Assembly (NCBI RefSeq): GCF_040183065.1
Contig: NC_091119.1
Location: 63,536,392-63,600,391 of the forward strand
Direction of reading: 5' to 3'
DNA length: 64,000 bases
DNA from: Periplaneta americana
Taxonomy: Eukaryota > Arthropoda > Insecta > Blattodea > Blattidae
Shown here: positions 48,831-60,478 of the stretch, piece after piece
Position numbering within the stretch: the first letter of the stretch is position 1
How the letters are laid out: every line of letters starts with the position of its first letter
Position numbers and translations under genes: made by a program
The notes under the pieces: generated by a model
What the model was told of the DNA's origin: nothing
The model's database searches: none
What the model saw: only the letters and a program-made list of their open reading frames with translations

Positions 48831-49419
48831 TGACTACTTTATGCAAGTAAATGACCTTTATTAGAAGAATTTGGCCTATTACTGTCATATAAAATACTTT
48901 GAAATACCACTGTTATTATTAAATCTCCATGACAATACGCGGTGAGATGACGGCTGATGCTAGCGCGGTAACACGGAAGAACTTACAATTTTCGCCACTC
49001 AGAGCGCGGCAGTGCATTTCTCCCTGCAACGCACGGAGCCTATGGTAACAACGGTTGAGTTGCCAAACTTACCGTTCCCACCTGGTGAGTACTTAATAGC
49101 TCTCTTGGCGACATTTATTCTGCACAGGTATGTTTCGTCTTTGATTCTATGTCGATTTTTGTATTGTTTTCTTACCTTTGCGTAAAATGTTAATGAATGT
49201 TTTAATGTCAGTCATCTTAACATCAGTTGCTAGCTTTCATCAGCTGGCAGCATGGTAGTCCATATTGGCAGCATAGCACTGTAGTACCAAGCTTGCCCGC
49301 TTAACTGTCATGTCCCATCTTTAAAAAATCAGGTATAATAACAGTTGCTAAGACTATGGCCTATTCTGTATAAGAACGTGCCTATGTGGGGCTGTCATTT
49401 GTGGTAGAAGTATTTCTTG

Positions 49420-49845
49420 TATTATGATGAGTAGTACATTATCGGGCAAAGTTCTTCAAAGTGAAACTCCGAGGTGATTTATAATGTGATGGAATTCATT
49501 TAAAATGAAAGCGAAGCTGTAATATTTCTCATGGATGTTAAGAAGGTGTTGGAAAGAGTAGCAGCAGCAATAGGAGTTTCTAAGATGATATTAACTAGGA
49601 TTGCTGCAAATAACACTGCATTCAAAATGAATGACGTCATAGCACTGTCAAGAAAAAAAAATTAATGAAATCATGGAAGAGTCTTGGAAGAAGAAGTGTG
49701 AAAAAGCCATGATATATGAGGAGGAATATATGAAGCAGATTCCTCTAATAAAAGAAGCTGTGAACAATTACATTATACATTTAGGTGGAGAATCTAGTGA
49801 AGGAGGAGGAGAAGGAGAAGAGATTCAGATGGAGATTTATTGAGA
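49420..49845 (+). pseudogene. transposase remnant with N-terminal HTH and C-terminal tail only
   Basis: The first part reads MSSTLSGKVLQSETPR and MDVKKVLERVAAAIGVSKMI then LTRIA, the N-terminal helix-turn-helix of an abundant insect DDE transposase family. The second part (from about 49672) reads MEESWKKKCEKAMIYEEEYM and ends with an acidic tail, the usual C-terminus of the same family. The catalytic middle is absent, so this is an internal-deletion derivative. Confidence 0.6.
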
Positions 49846-50159
49846 GTAAAAGAGATCCCTTTGGAATGACTAAATAGAAACTCAGTTGTGTCTTCCTTTT
49901 ATTGTTTTGTTCATGTTGTGCAGATAAATAAGTGATCTGTTTTCCTTGATTTATAGTGCAAACTGGAAGTTTAATGACAACACTATAATCTACAATTTGG
50001 GCACATATAACTAGAAGAATGATGGAGCATTTAGGTCAATCATACATAATACTAATAAATATATTTTTGCAATTAGAAAATAAATCATAAACACCATAAC
50101 ATTAAACGACTAATTAAAATACTGTTCAATATATTATATAGATCAACTTTTCACAATAA

Positions 50160-50402
50160 TATGACTAAAAAATAAAATTATGGCTTATTTAACGATGCTT
50201 GCAACTGCAGAGATTATATCAGCGTCGCTGGTGTGCCAGAATTTTGTCCCCCAGGAGTTCTTTTACATGCCAGTAAATCTACTGACATGAACCTGTCTCA
50301 TTTAAACACACTTAAATGCCATCGACCTCGGCTGGGGTCGAACCCACAACCTTGAGCATAGAAAGCCAGCACTAAACTAGCTACGCTACCAAGGGCAACT
50401 AA
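50160..50402 (-). mobile_element. tRNA-derived SINE (minus strand)
   Basis: On the minus strand: head GTTGCCCTTGGTAGCGTAGC with A box, then B box GGTTCGACCCC, body with 'ggcatttaagtgtgtttaa', and end 'gcatcgttaaataagcca'. No target duplication was placed. Confidence 0.82.
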
Positions 50403-50404
50403 TA

Positions 50405-51038
50405 TGACTATACATGTTATAGGAGCATAGCTGTAGGTAGGCCCCCTTTGTTAGCTGTACTACCTCCCCTCTCCAGGCAGCTTCCTAGGTTGAGTTATCT
50501 GTATGTGCTACTCCTCCCTACTTCTTATCCCTTCCACCTCAACAGAACAATCCCGCCGGCCCCCACGTTCATAGCAACTTTCCACCCCTACTTATTTCAG
50601 TGCGAATTTGTGTTGGCACTCAACTTTTCTTTTGTTTATGGTACTTATGACTCAATTAGAAGCATTTTTTTTTCTTTTTTTTTTTTTTTTTAAAGTATTG
50701 TGATTTCCTTGCGTTTCCTTTTATTTTACCCATTAATGTCACTACTAGTGTAGTATCAATATATACATTTTGCATGTGTTTCGGAGTTTATATTTATATG
50801 CCCACATACTAGAACACTTTCGCTAATCAGAGACTTTCAGGGTAGAAGTTCTTAAGCAGAATTGGAATTAGCTGTTATGAAAGTTTTGAATGAAATTTAC
50901 TATCATGCCGTATTTGACGTTGATATATTTGTTGCTTTGTCAGACAAATGGTATGAACAAATAAAGCATCCCACAAAACACGAGAGAATATTTTATTTTG
51001 TGTTTTTTACTTTCATTGGGTAATGTGATAATATGGTA
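50405..51038. other. Rae1 intron 1, nothing recognised
   Basis: AT-rich DNA with a T run at 50666-50692. Confidence 0.45.
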
Positions 51039-51039
51039 C

Positions 51040-51302
51040 GAATTACAAATGAAGGGTGGATCAAACCCACGCGCATTTAAGCCATTGTTCCATTATGCTG
51101 CCTCCAAATTTTGACGTGAGTGAGGAAAGGCAGAGCTCTTTTATGTGCCGTAAATCGACCACACAGATTTACTTCGTTTTGGAAGGAAATTATGACACAA
51201 TTTATGTCGCCTTTAGCAAACCATCTACCTTGGCTAGGTTTGAACTCTCGGACCTCGAACCTATTAGCAACCATGGCAACCACTAGTCTACTGAGGATGA
51301 CT
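51040..51302 (-). mobile_element. tRNA-derived SINE (minus strand)
   Basis: On the minus strand the head reads 'gtagactagtggttgccatgg' with B box GAGTTCAAACC. The body 'tacggcacataaaagagct' resembles other insect SINEs with a 'ggcac-ataaaagagctc' core. Confidence 0.7.
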
Positions 51303-52425
51303 AGAGGGGTAGAGTGCAAGTTAAAAAGAAAAGTTGTAATCTGAAACTGTGTAAGTCTACTGCAATTTTGAAATGCTCTGCTTTTGATGTATTAGCAACT
51401 TGAATCCTCTCGCTTCCAGCTGTCAGGTAATTTCTGTTGTGTTCAATTGCATGGACAGGGAGCGAGATAAGACTCTTGAGGGTTAATTTGAATATTGTGA
51501 ATTTAGGCTTAGTAAATTAATGTTTAGTAATGAAGACTTCTGTAGTTACAGTCTTTTTCCCTACACTTGTTCACTTAACACAGGATGTAGAAGTTCAGCA
51601 AGCATCAGAGATGCATATGATAACAGCAGAAGACCTGAGTAAGCAAATGCTAGCTACAGCCAGTTAATGTTTGGTTTTCTATAGTTGCATTGCCAAGGCC
51701 TGCGAAAAGTTTAACAATCAGTATACTTAAAAACGGGCAGCTGTACAATAAGAACTGCAGAACTGCCATTTACATGGACCTGTAAAATGTAAAACGTGCT
51801 TTTATGTAATCCAGTTCATTGTTTCATTTATATTTCCAAATCATTCTCCTTCGATTCGAGATTTTACTGTCTGTAGGAGCCTTGAACTGCTCGAGAATTT
51901 TATCTGTAGTGTACTTTTCGGATCTGTGATCAGTAGTTCCTGGAGCTCAATAGGGTAGTCGGTAGCAGAAAATTTGTTTCCTTCACCCTCCCATAAGACT
52001 TCATTAGAGTTGCAACTGAAGCAGCTCTCTCGGAATATACAAAAGAACTGCCAACACCCTCCTCTCTTTATGACCTGCATTGGGAGAACACATAGGCTTA
52101 CTGTATATCATTACAGTTCCAGTGTGTTGAGAACTGTGGGTGGTGTGATGTGATTAGTCAGTTTGTTTAAGGAAATATTTTATTTTAAAATGAATGAAAT
52201 GAAAACCTAAACGACCAATCCTTTTCTAAATTAAAAGAGAAATTGCATAGAGAACTCCCAGCTCAATGTCTTATAATTCCGTCTGCCGGTACGGGTGTAG
52301 GCTAGAAAAGTTGATGTAACGAAATTTGGTAGGAGTTAAAAGCGTTCGAATGATAGAAAGTTCCTGGTAGTTGTTCATTCTGGTATCAACATGTGGAGCA
52401 TATCTCCACTATGTATAGTTGTGCC
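51303..52425. other. Rae1 intron 1, nothing recognised
   Basis: No feature recognised. Confidence 0.45.
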
Positions 52426-52429
52426 GGGT

Positions 52430-52690
52430 GGGAGAGGTGTAGCTCACAGGGTGGGTAGGGCACGTGGATGGTTGGAGTACAATTTCGGGTGCAGAGTCAA
52501 CTTTGAGGAAATGCTGTAATTACACGCGTTATCCGATTTAGATGCAATAAACACCAAGTGTTTGCTAAATACACTATTTTTCATGCAGAACTGCCATCTT
52601 TGTAACCGCAGGCTGCTACTGCTTAAAAATAAAAGGAATCCCGGGCTTGGACTTTTTATGGACTTGGTCCTGGTTCCATCCCACAGCACT
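52430..52690 (+). repeat. degenerate tRNA-derived SINE
   Basis: A-box-like 'gtgtagctcacagggtgggt' at 52437-52456 with a poor B box. The distal part contains 'cccgggcttggactt'. Old and uncertain. Confidence 0.35.
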
Positions 52691-52914
52691 GTATTTAATT
52701 AGTAATAGTTGATTGTTTTTGTGCTTCTTTAAACATTCATATGAGAGAAAAATGCGTTTCTATGTTTTTTTTATTATTTTTAACATACCATATGTCTTTT
52801 TGGCCCTTTTTGTTTATTTTAAGTTTATGTTAGCATTTAAAATACCATTCTTCAGTGAAATACCATGTAATGCCAAATAATATACAGTAATCGGTTGTTT
52901 TGTATTCTCTGCAG

Positions 52915-53007
52915 GTGCGATGCTGGGAAGTGGAGCAGACTGGCAAGACCATTCCCAAGTCCATGCAGACCATGCAGGGGCCAGTGCTGGACGTTTGCTG
53001 GAGTGAT
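52915..53007 (+). CDS. Rae1: Rae1 exon 2
   Basis: The acceptor 'ttctctgcag' ends at 52914 and the donor GTGAGT starts at 53008. 31 codons in phase 0: [20 protein letters not shown] then [11 protein letters not shown]. It completes blade 1 (GSWDNNVRCWEV) and starts blade 2. It aligns without gaps to metazoan Rae1 as I know it (VRCWEV..GQTIPK...[12 protein letters not shown]). Confidence 0.96.
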
Positions 53008-53291
53008 GTGAGTAGCTTACACGAAAATAAACTTTTTCTATTGTCACTACAACCATTCCTAACCATTATTCTTGTTGGCACATACTAGATTTCATCCTAA
53101 ATAACACAAAGCAAATATCTATATGTTAGATGTGACTATTTCTAGCCACACGCATTTTCATGTTTATGATTTCTTGAGTACATACTGGTGTTTATTGACT
53201 GTTGTCTTTTGCTCACACTTTTTTCCGAGAGGTTAGTGAAATTTATGTGCTGTATTAATGTTCACATTTGTAGTGAAACACTAAATTAAGC

Positions 53292-54778
53292 TCTAAATCA
53301 ACTACATGAATCCAATACAATGGCCAACACCTTCCTAGGACTTATGAATCCAAATATCTTGGAGTTATTTTCGATAGTAAGTTAACATGGAGCAACCATT
53401 TGAAATACACTTGTGAAAAAGCTCGTAAAAGATTCTCCCTTCTAAAAAGACTAGCAGGAAAGAAATGGGGATGCTCTAGGAATACTTTGAACACTACATA
53501 CAAAATGTTTATACAGCCAGTGCTGACATACTGCGGAGAAATTTTAATTACTTCACCTTTCATAAACGACATAGAATATGTTCAAAACCAAGCTCTCAGA
53601 CTCATTACTGGTGGAATCAAAACAACTCCAATAGATTCTATGAGATTCCTCACTAATATTAACAGCATCAAAATGACAATAGAAGAAAAAGCACTGATTC
53701 AATATGAAAAACTTATCAGATTACCAGGAAACAATTGGCATTCATACCGTCCTCTCTGTAGATTGAAAACGCAAAAAAGTTTCATATCCATTGTTCAAGA
53801 ATTAAAACAGAAAATCAATATCCCGAATTTAAAAGAAAACTTACAAATTAAACCAAACCCTTTAACTCTATTAAATATAGAACATAATCTAAATTTAACA
53901 GAAGAAATACTGAAATCAGAAGTAAACACTGAAATACTGAAACAGTTGTCTTTAGAGACAATTAATATTAGGTATCCTCCACAAAACTGGCTTCACTTAT
54001 ACACCGACGGATCCTTGATCTCCAGAGAACAAGGTGCCAGTGCAGGTGTTACGTGCTGTCTCTTCTCACTTTATAGATCTCATGGATATGGAACAACAAG
54101 TTTTGATGGTGAAATCATTGCAATAAGTGAAAGTCTCAGGAATCTTCTATGCCACATCAATAAATTTAGGAATGCAGTTATATTTTCAGACTCCAAAGCA
54201 GCTATTCTATCAATAGTCTCTAAACACACACCTTCATCTCAAACAGCAGAAATAACTAAAATGCTCTCTCAATTAATATCACTCAATAAAAGTATTGTAT
54301 TCCAATGGATACCATCCCATTGTGGAATCCTGGGAAATGAGAATGCGGATGCTTTAGCAAAGAAGGGCAGCACTGCTACTTACAGACCTGTTACTAAATC
54401 TACGTATTACTCTGTGAAAAGATTAATTAAATCTACATACTTAGACTTCAACAAACAAAATTTGATAACACAATCCCAAGGGAAAAAATGGAACTCTCTG
54501 CATCATAATCCATAGTTAATTCCCGATTTACCACGAAAATCGTCTGTAGCTGCATTTAGATTGGCAACAGGCCATGATTGTTTGGCCAAACACCTGCATA
54601 GAATTGGAATATATCAGTCCCCTAACTGCCCATTGTGCAACTCAAACCAAGAAATGGATTCGGAACACCTCAAAATCTGTGCTTCAGTGGCTGGTCATGA
54701 TAATATCTTTGAAAAATATTGGAGTGCAAGAGGTCAAATGACTTTATTGTCAAACGCTTGGCATTAGAAAACAACACC
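53292..54778 (+). mobile_element. I-like LINE, 5'-truncated, with 15-bp target duplication
   Basis: Exact duplications AACACTAAATTAAGC lie at 53277-53291 and 54779-54793. It encodes the reverse transcriptase thumb (YLGVIFDSKLTWSNHLKYTC) and RNase H (LHLYTDGSLISREQGASAGV; ILSIVSKHTPSSQTAEITKM; WIPSHCGILGNENADALAKK), then the CPLC zinc knuckle and SNAWH-stop with an AAC-type tail. One in-frame TAG near 54513 interrupts it. It shares long near-identical stretches with 9339-11577. It lies in Rae1 intron 2, sense to the gene. Confidence 0.93.
53400..54515 (+). CDS. LINE ORF2 C-terminal part (RT thumb and RNase H)
   Basis: A 371-codon open frame. RNase H catalytic acidic residues are visible in LYTDGS (Asp), the FDGEIIAISESL helix (Glu), FSDSKAAILS (Asp) and NENADALAK (Asp). 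A stop after HHNP cuts the frame; the last 68 codons (54561-54767) continue in the same frame after it and hold the zinc knuckle. The element is 5'-truncated, so no protein of known function is expected. Confidence 0.85.
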   Translation: MKYTCEKARKRFSLLKRLAGKKWGCSRNTLNTTYKMFIQPVLTYCGEILITSPFINDIEYVQNQALRLITGGIKTTPIDSMRFLTNINSIKMTIEEKALIQYEKLIRLPGNNWHSYRPLCRLKTQKSFISIVQELKQKINIPNLKENLQIKPNPLTLLNIEHNLNLTEEILKSEVNTEILKQLSLETINIRYPPQNWLHLYTDGSLISREQGASAGVTCCLFSLYRSHGYGTTSFDGEIIAISESLRNLLCHINKFRNAVIFSDSKAAILSIVSKHTPSSQTAEITKMLSQLISLNKSIVFQWIPSHCGILGNENADALAKKGSTATYRPVTKSTYYSVKRLIKSTYLDFNKQNLITQSQGKKWNSLHHNP

Positions 54779-54822
54779 AACACTAAATTAAGCATAGATA
54801 CTATTAATCTGATCTCTTGCAG

Positions 54823-54996
54823 GATGGAACAAAAGTGTTCATGGCTTCGTGTGACAAGATGGTGAAGTGCTGGGATTTGAACAGCAACCAGACCATCCAA
54901 GTGGCAGCACATGATGCTCCAGTCAAAACTTGCCACTGGGTGAAGGGGCCCACATATTCTTGTCTCATGACTGGCTCCTGGGACAAAACTCTCAAG
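54823..54996 (+). CDS. Rae1: Rae1 exon 3
   Basis: The acceptor 'gatctcttgcag' ends at 54822 and the donor GT is at 54997. 58 codons, phase 0: [20 protein letters not shown] (blade 2 WD repeat), then [20 protein letters not shown] and [12 protein letters not shown] (blade 3). All blade-defining residues (CDK...[11 protein letters not shown]) are present. The LINE target duplication ends 29 bp before the exon, yet a pyrimidine tract and a possible branch site ('ctattaat') remain. Confidence 0.97.
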
Positions 54997-55677
54997 GTAT
55001 GCAGTTGTTGTATAGTAATTATGGGGCAATAGAACAAGTACTTCAGTGCAGCTTCAGTAACAGACTTTACACAATGTTCGTCAAATATTAGCCAATACCT
55101 CGTTAGAAAACCAGATAGAAGAGTTCCTCTTGATATTTCGCTCTGGAGATATCTTCGAAATGATTTTCAAATCTCAGGAAAACCGTTCATAAGAATTACA
55201 TCTTCAGCTCACAGGTAGTGACATTGCCACAGTAGTAGGACTTGAAGGTGGGGGAAGAATGGCAGCTTTGGTGGGTTAGTGTTCATACAAAGTTAATGTA
55301 TGCCCACTCTTTTGTCTCTCCTTTAATGCACGCTAATATCGAAACTTACTTTAAAACACTTGTAACTCGGTTTACTCAGTCATTATTGTTATATTTAATT
55401 CTTAATTTTTTCTTAATAATTATTCACTTTCTGTTACTGCTGCATATAAATAGACAATGTATTAAATTTTTTCCTCATATTCTTTATTTTTGTTCACTTC
55501 TAGGTGCTTCATTGCTCACAGAACATTATCATAATCAGTAAGTTGTAGGTATAATGGGTCAGTAATATTTGTCATTGATCTCTGGAGTAGAAAGTGTTTG
55601 AGTCGAAGCAGTACCAACCTTATTTTAAATATTGTACGCACCTCAGTTTTTCTTTGCTAAATTCCGGAAAAAATATA
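54997..55677. other. Rae1 intron 3, 5' part, nothing recognised
   Basis: No feature recognised. Confidence 0.45.

Positions 55678-55722
<45 letters not shown>
55676..55722. repeat. (AT)n microsatellite
   Basis: About 22 AT units after 'tatatgc'. Confidence 0.95.
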
Positions 55723-55724
<2 letters not shown>

Positions 55725-57795
55725 TATATTTCCCCATGGATTTGTTTGTATTGGCCAGCTTATTGCAGACAGATTCTTTTTTTACGTTTTCTTTGTGCTG
55801 TCATAGAAGTAAAGAAGTGAATCTGGATGGGTCAGCTTGAGAAAATAACTGTATTGATAGTTTATTTTCTTCTGTATCTTTATAGAACGGACATTTGTCA
55901 GTTGAGTGAGACATGTGATGATGTGGAAAAATGTGTGTTCATTAGTGAGACAGTTCAAAGAAGGCCGAATGTTATGTGATAGTGGACCGAAAGAGCTCAG
56001 TCACGCACCAGTTGGACCAACAACAAAATTGCATAGTGAAGCAAATGCAGCCGTCACATCCATGACAGCATGTTTCACTCAACTGACAGTGAATGTTGAT
56101 GGGTGTCATGCCACATAAGTGGAGAAACCAGTCACTTGAGTTCTGTGCCCTGTATGGTGCAGCTATCTGTCACACATTCACAAAGAGTGCCCACGCCTTT
56201 TAAGTTCAGTCGTATGTTTCTATCTGCTCCCAGTCCTGAGAAAAAAAATTAGGAAACCTTAGAACTTAATCCTTATGAGATTTTAAGCTTTCACAAAGAT
56301 TGTGTGTAGAAACAGACTTTTAGGTATTCCACTGTATGCTGGAACTTAACATTCCCAATGGTCCATCTTCATGGCAAATTAGTAGGAGCCTAGTAAGTAC
56401 CATACTCAGTTGTTGGAACAGCAAGGCATAATGGGACCCAACAGAGTATTTGATCAGCCAAGTCGTACTAATTTACTTTGTATTTACCTTCAACACGTTG
56501 GAGATGTTAAGTGGCAGAACACAATGCCAAAAGTCTGCTGCTGAATATTTAATCTATGCTATGATCACACTGCTCCTAGTAATAATATTATATAATGAAT
56601 GCAACCCAAATCACACAAGTGAAGTGGGTAGGCATTAGATATACACATACACAGATATAATGAATGCACTCTAAATATGTAATACGAATATGTTAATATA
56701 GACACCAATGATGCAGTTCTTGCTAGCTCTACTGTGGTTGGACGTTCAGAATATGTTGAGTTCAGTATTGGTGGTTTAAGTGTAAAGAATCCTGGAAGAA
56801 AATGACTTACAATTCTGAATCAATTTGCCATTGATGTGAACAAATCAGTTAATGCCAGTGGTACAACAGCATTATTTCCATCATGTCTTGGACTCTAAAT
56901 ACACCTGTAGCATACTTTTTTCATGTGTATCTTCATTGGTATTAAGAATATCAACTCTTCAATAGTGCAGACAGAGGGAACTTCAATTTCTCCTTTATTT
57001 TTCTGAATTTCCTACTTTTTATTAACTTTATCCACAACTGTCTATTCTACAAGTTCTTAATAAGAAATGGTTGTGCAAGAGTAGTTTTTTTATTTTAGAC
57101 TAAAAGTAACTTTAACTACCCTTTCTTAGAAACAAAAATAGGTGATTAGGTTTACTCCTAAAACCCAATAGTGAAAGAGAAGGCTTTATGGCTTAACTCT
57201 GCCAGTAGAAATAAATCTATTAAATAAAATAAATTCGTATCATATCAGAAATGGTGTTTAAATTTAATTGCCCTGAAGGTAGACTTGGTAGATTTAATGC
57301 AAATAGAGATTGTAAATTGATTTTAATGTTATTCACAACAAGAAAATGAATTGACAGTGTTGAATAATGAAGACACTAACACTGTTATGCCACTATCAGA
57401 CCTATAATCATGTCGCTGTTATTTCTGGCATGACTCCTCCTCTTTGCTTACGCCTTAGGAAGTGAAGGCTCTATAAAGTCTAGGTAGGTAGTATCGTTCT
57501 CCATTTTTGTTCTTTTGTTGTTGAGCTATCAGACGAGGAATCTATTTGCCACACTGTTAAATATTATCATGTCGTAGCTCCTATGATAATAAATCAAACG
57601 CACTGTAATTGAGCAAATAATTGAGTGGCAAATAATATCCTTGTGTGCTTTCTGCAGACACTAACGAAAGAGCCAAAATGGTGGGCGATTACATTAAGTA
57701 TTAGCGAGCCTTAGGAAGTGCATAACGTCATCAGCAGCAAATGACAAGATGCATATGTTTAATGTAGCTGACCTGCAACGTGATTGGCTGCCGGA
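55725..57795. other. Rae1 intron 3, largely unrecognised
   Basis: An open stretch at 55906-56118 contains SLVRQFKEGRMLCDSGPKEL, which could be a decayed mariner-type helix-turn-helix, but the match is too short to claim. The rest is AT-rich with no feature. Confidence 0.35.
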
Positions 57796-57965
57796 AATAA
57801 GAGCGACAGGACTATAGGTTCAAATCCTGGTTGGGACAAGTTCTTCCGGGATTCTTCCTCAGGCATTCAAAGGTAACTTTTAGGCTATTGATCCTCAGAT
57901 TTAATTCGCCATTATTTTCACTCTCAGATCAGCAGATACAATGGGAACTATTGTTAAGCTTTCTT
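57796..57965 (+). mobile_element. SINE fragment
   Basis: Starts at the B box (GGTTCAAATCC at 57819-57829), followed by 'tggttgggacaagttcttcc' and a body matching the SINEs at 39846 and 60215. The tRNA head is mostly missing. Confidence 0.65.
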
Positions 57966-58037
57966 GTATGGGGTCTCCTTTAAATAACATTCAATGAAGG
58001 AATTTCTTAAACTTTTACAAAGCACTTAAAAAATTAA

Positions 58038-58265
58038 ATAATTCTGCTCATGCTATGTTTTCTGTGTTTGGGAGACAAGACAATTAAATCCATCAAACAA
58101 GTAGAAACTATTAAGTACCTTGACATTACTTTCAACGATGAAATTATACTGGATAAGAATGAAATATTGCGAAATCTGGAAACAGACTTCAGTACATTGG
58201 CAGCATTAAACTTGCTAAAATCTGATCAGAAGTTAAATATTATTAATCAATATATATGGACGTGA
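58038..58265 (+). mobile_element. R2-like LINE reverse transcriptase fragment
   Basis: The frame reads KQVETIKYLDITFNDEIILD, then LETDFSTLAALNLLKSDQKL and NIINQYIW. The order 'YLG(V/I)xFxDEIxF ... L...PxQKLxIINQYxWP' is the region after the catalytic motif in R2-type LINE proteins. About 75 codons, cut at both sides. Confidence 0.5.
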
Positions 58266-58346
58266 ATTGTATAGGCCTATATGTACATTGCAGACTACAC
58301 CTTTGATAAAATTCCTGTTTCTTTTTTGCAAAACATTGATAAATTA

Positions 58347-59551
58347 CCAGGAAGTAACGACTGTTTGCCTGTAATAAATTAAAAAAAAATGTATATTTTA
58401 TTACACAAACACCTTCGTTATTTAAGCATTTGTCATATCTGTCTACGAGCTTTAGAATTTCCGTGTTGTAGTCATCTGCCGCCAGTCTTTTAAGCCAGTT
58501 AAGCATTCTTCAACTTGTCATCACTTTCAAAACGTTTCACACCCAGGAACTCATTGAACTTCGTGAAAAGATAAAAATCACTACGAGCAAGGTCTGGACT
58601 ATAGGGTGGGTGATCAAAAAGTTCCCATCTCTCACTGGTTGCAGCAGCAGTGTGAGTGCGGGCATTTTAATGAAGAAGCACAATACTGCAGGAAATCATT
58701 CCATGCCTAGAATTTTGGATTGCTCCCCGTAGTTTTCTTAGGGTGTTACAGTATCGATTTGCATTGATCATAACATCTTTTGGCAAGATTTCCACCAAGA
58801 GATCACCCTTACAATCCCAAAAAACCTTCGATATGACTTTTCTTGTTGACAGAGTTTATTTGAATTTTCGCGGTTTTTTGGGTGATGAGGAATGATGCCA
58901 CTCGAGTGATTGGTGCTTGGTCTCTGGGGTGAAGTGAGACAGCCATAACTCATCACCAGTAACAATTTGATCAAGAAAGGCATTTCCGTCTGCATGATAC
59001 CACGTCAAAAATGTCACTGCTGCAGCTATTCTTTGTTTTGTGTTGATCATTCAGTTGCCGGGGAACCATCATGCAGAAATTTTCCTATATCCAAGATGTT
59101 CGAACACAGTTTCACCAAGCAAAGAACGAGAAATGTTTGGGAAAGAAATGTGTAACTCGTCTATGGTTACGCATCTGTTTCGCACAGTTTTGTTGTTCAC
59201 TTGATCCTGCAAAAATCATTTATGGTGAGTGACTGACGTCCAGATCGAGTTTCGTCAGCACATTTATTCATCCATTGTTGAACATTGCACACCACTTTCT
59301 CATATTTCTTTCATTCATTACTGTATCACCATACACTTCTTTTAGTTGGATGTAAATTTGTGCAGGTTTCAAGTTCTTAGCATTCAAAAATCGAATAACA
59401 CCTATCACCTCACAGACTTAGTATCACATAATTTATTTTGAACAATCATAGAATGCACAATAACAACTTGTTTTGACTGGCACTCCCACAACACTGAGAC
59501 AAGGTGTCGAGGAAAACATTCGGAAATGCGCAAATGGTTTTTACTTCCTGG
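58347..59551 (-). mobile_element. mariner element, nearly full length, decayed
   Basis: The inverted ends are CCAGGAAGTAACGACTGTTT (58347) and, reverse-complemented on the right, CCAGGAAGTAAAAACCATTT. On the minus strand the transposase runs in order: VIRFLNAKNLKPAQIYIQL- and KEVYGD-like start, MRKWCAMFNNG, VTHFFPKHFSF, WYHADGNAFLDQIVTGDELW (first catalytic Asp), HFTPETKHQSLEWHHSSSPK, HPPYSPDLA near the third Asp, and LVDRYDKCLNNEG at the end. Many stops and frame changes. The length (1.2 kb) is that of a complete mariner. Confidence 0.88.
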
Positions 59552-60214
59552 ATTACCCTTGTAATAAGATAAACTATTCAGAGGAGAATGAGGACTGCCT
59601 GATGAGTGTCCCAATGAAATGTAGTATGCTTTTAAAAAATATTCGAGGATTAGGATATTTCGAGCAGAATGGGAATCAAATATTCAACACTTCAACATTG
59701 TACAGCATTTGTCGTGTATAGAAGACATTCATAGGATAAACACAGAAATATTGACATTACCCTACATCATATATACCCAGATTGCTCCGCATTATAGGTT
59801 TTGATGTTAACAACTTTTGTCAGGTTTACTATGCTGCCATCTAGTTGTTACATAAGGAGTCACGTCATAATTTTCATTTGAATTGCATTAGCGACTGTAC
59901 TGCCATCTTGTGTTCGTTTACGGCGGACGGGTGGCGATCCTGGTGGTTGTTCTCTTCAAAGTGCAAAGGATTTTAACAAAGGAACGAGCAATCTATATGT
60001 GATCTGGAACATTACCAAGCGATTGACAAATTAGCTGAAATGAAAGTCACAAACATTTTTCTTAATATTGAATAAAATTTTGGTGCACATTTCGTAGTTT
60101 TTGCGATATAGAGGTCATATTTCTTACAATGATTCAAATTTCGCATTATTTTGCAAGTTTGTTTTGCTTAAATATGATATTTTAGGTGTCTATATGGTAC
60201 CAAAGAAAGTAGCC
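59552..60214. other. Rae1 intron 3, nothing recognised
   Basis: No feature recognised. Confidence 0.45.
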
Positions 60215-60478
60215 ATTGGCATAGCTCAGGTGGTAGTGCATTTGCCTGCTGATCCAGAGTTGGACTCGGGTGCGGGTTCGATTCGTGCTTGGGCTGATTA
60301 CCTGGTTAGTTTTTTTCCGAGATTTTCCCCAACCATAAGGCGAATGTCAGATAATTTATGGCGAATTCTCTTCCTCATCTCACCAGATACCATCTCGCTA
60401 TCACCAATTCCATCGATGCTAAATAACAAAGCATTTGATACAGTGTCGTTAAATAACCAAGCAAAAGAAAAATACAAA
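60215..60478 (+). mobile_element. tRNA-derived SINE
   Basis: Head GGCATAGCTCAGGTGGTAGT (a good A box) and B box GGTTCGATTCG, then 'gattacctggttagttttt', body 'ctcatctcaccagatacca', and end 'agtgtcgttaaataaccaag' plus A-rich. Imperfect flanks 'taccaaagaaagta' and 'tacaaagaaaata' may be the target duplication. Confidence 0.85.

Larger units (their letters stand above)
45639..49337. mobile_element. ISL2EU/PIF-like DNA transposon, 3.7 kb, decayed
   Basis: The ends are inverted: left TATACCTGGTTTTTT, then 'aagattggacatgacagg'; right, reverse-complemented, TATACCTGATTTTTT, then 'aaagatgggacatgacag'. A second subterminal inverted block ('tataggctccgtgcgt') lies at about 45768 and 49035. TA or TATA flanks the ends. 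It contains a THAP-like piece on the plus strand and a DDE_Tnp_4-type transposase on the minus strand. A 48-T run (45648-45695) lies in the left end. It occupies Rae1 intron 1. Confidence 0.8.

Noticed and set aside
50448-50693. 81-codon frame with a signal-like hydrophobic start.
   Set aside because: Pro/Leu/Phe-rich composition ending in a T run, no family resemblance, no gene context.
55906-56118. Frame with VRQFKEGR resembling a mariner helix-turn-helix.
   Set aside because: Match limited to a few residues; no terminal repeats or catalytic part nearby.
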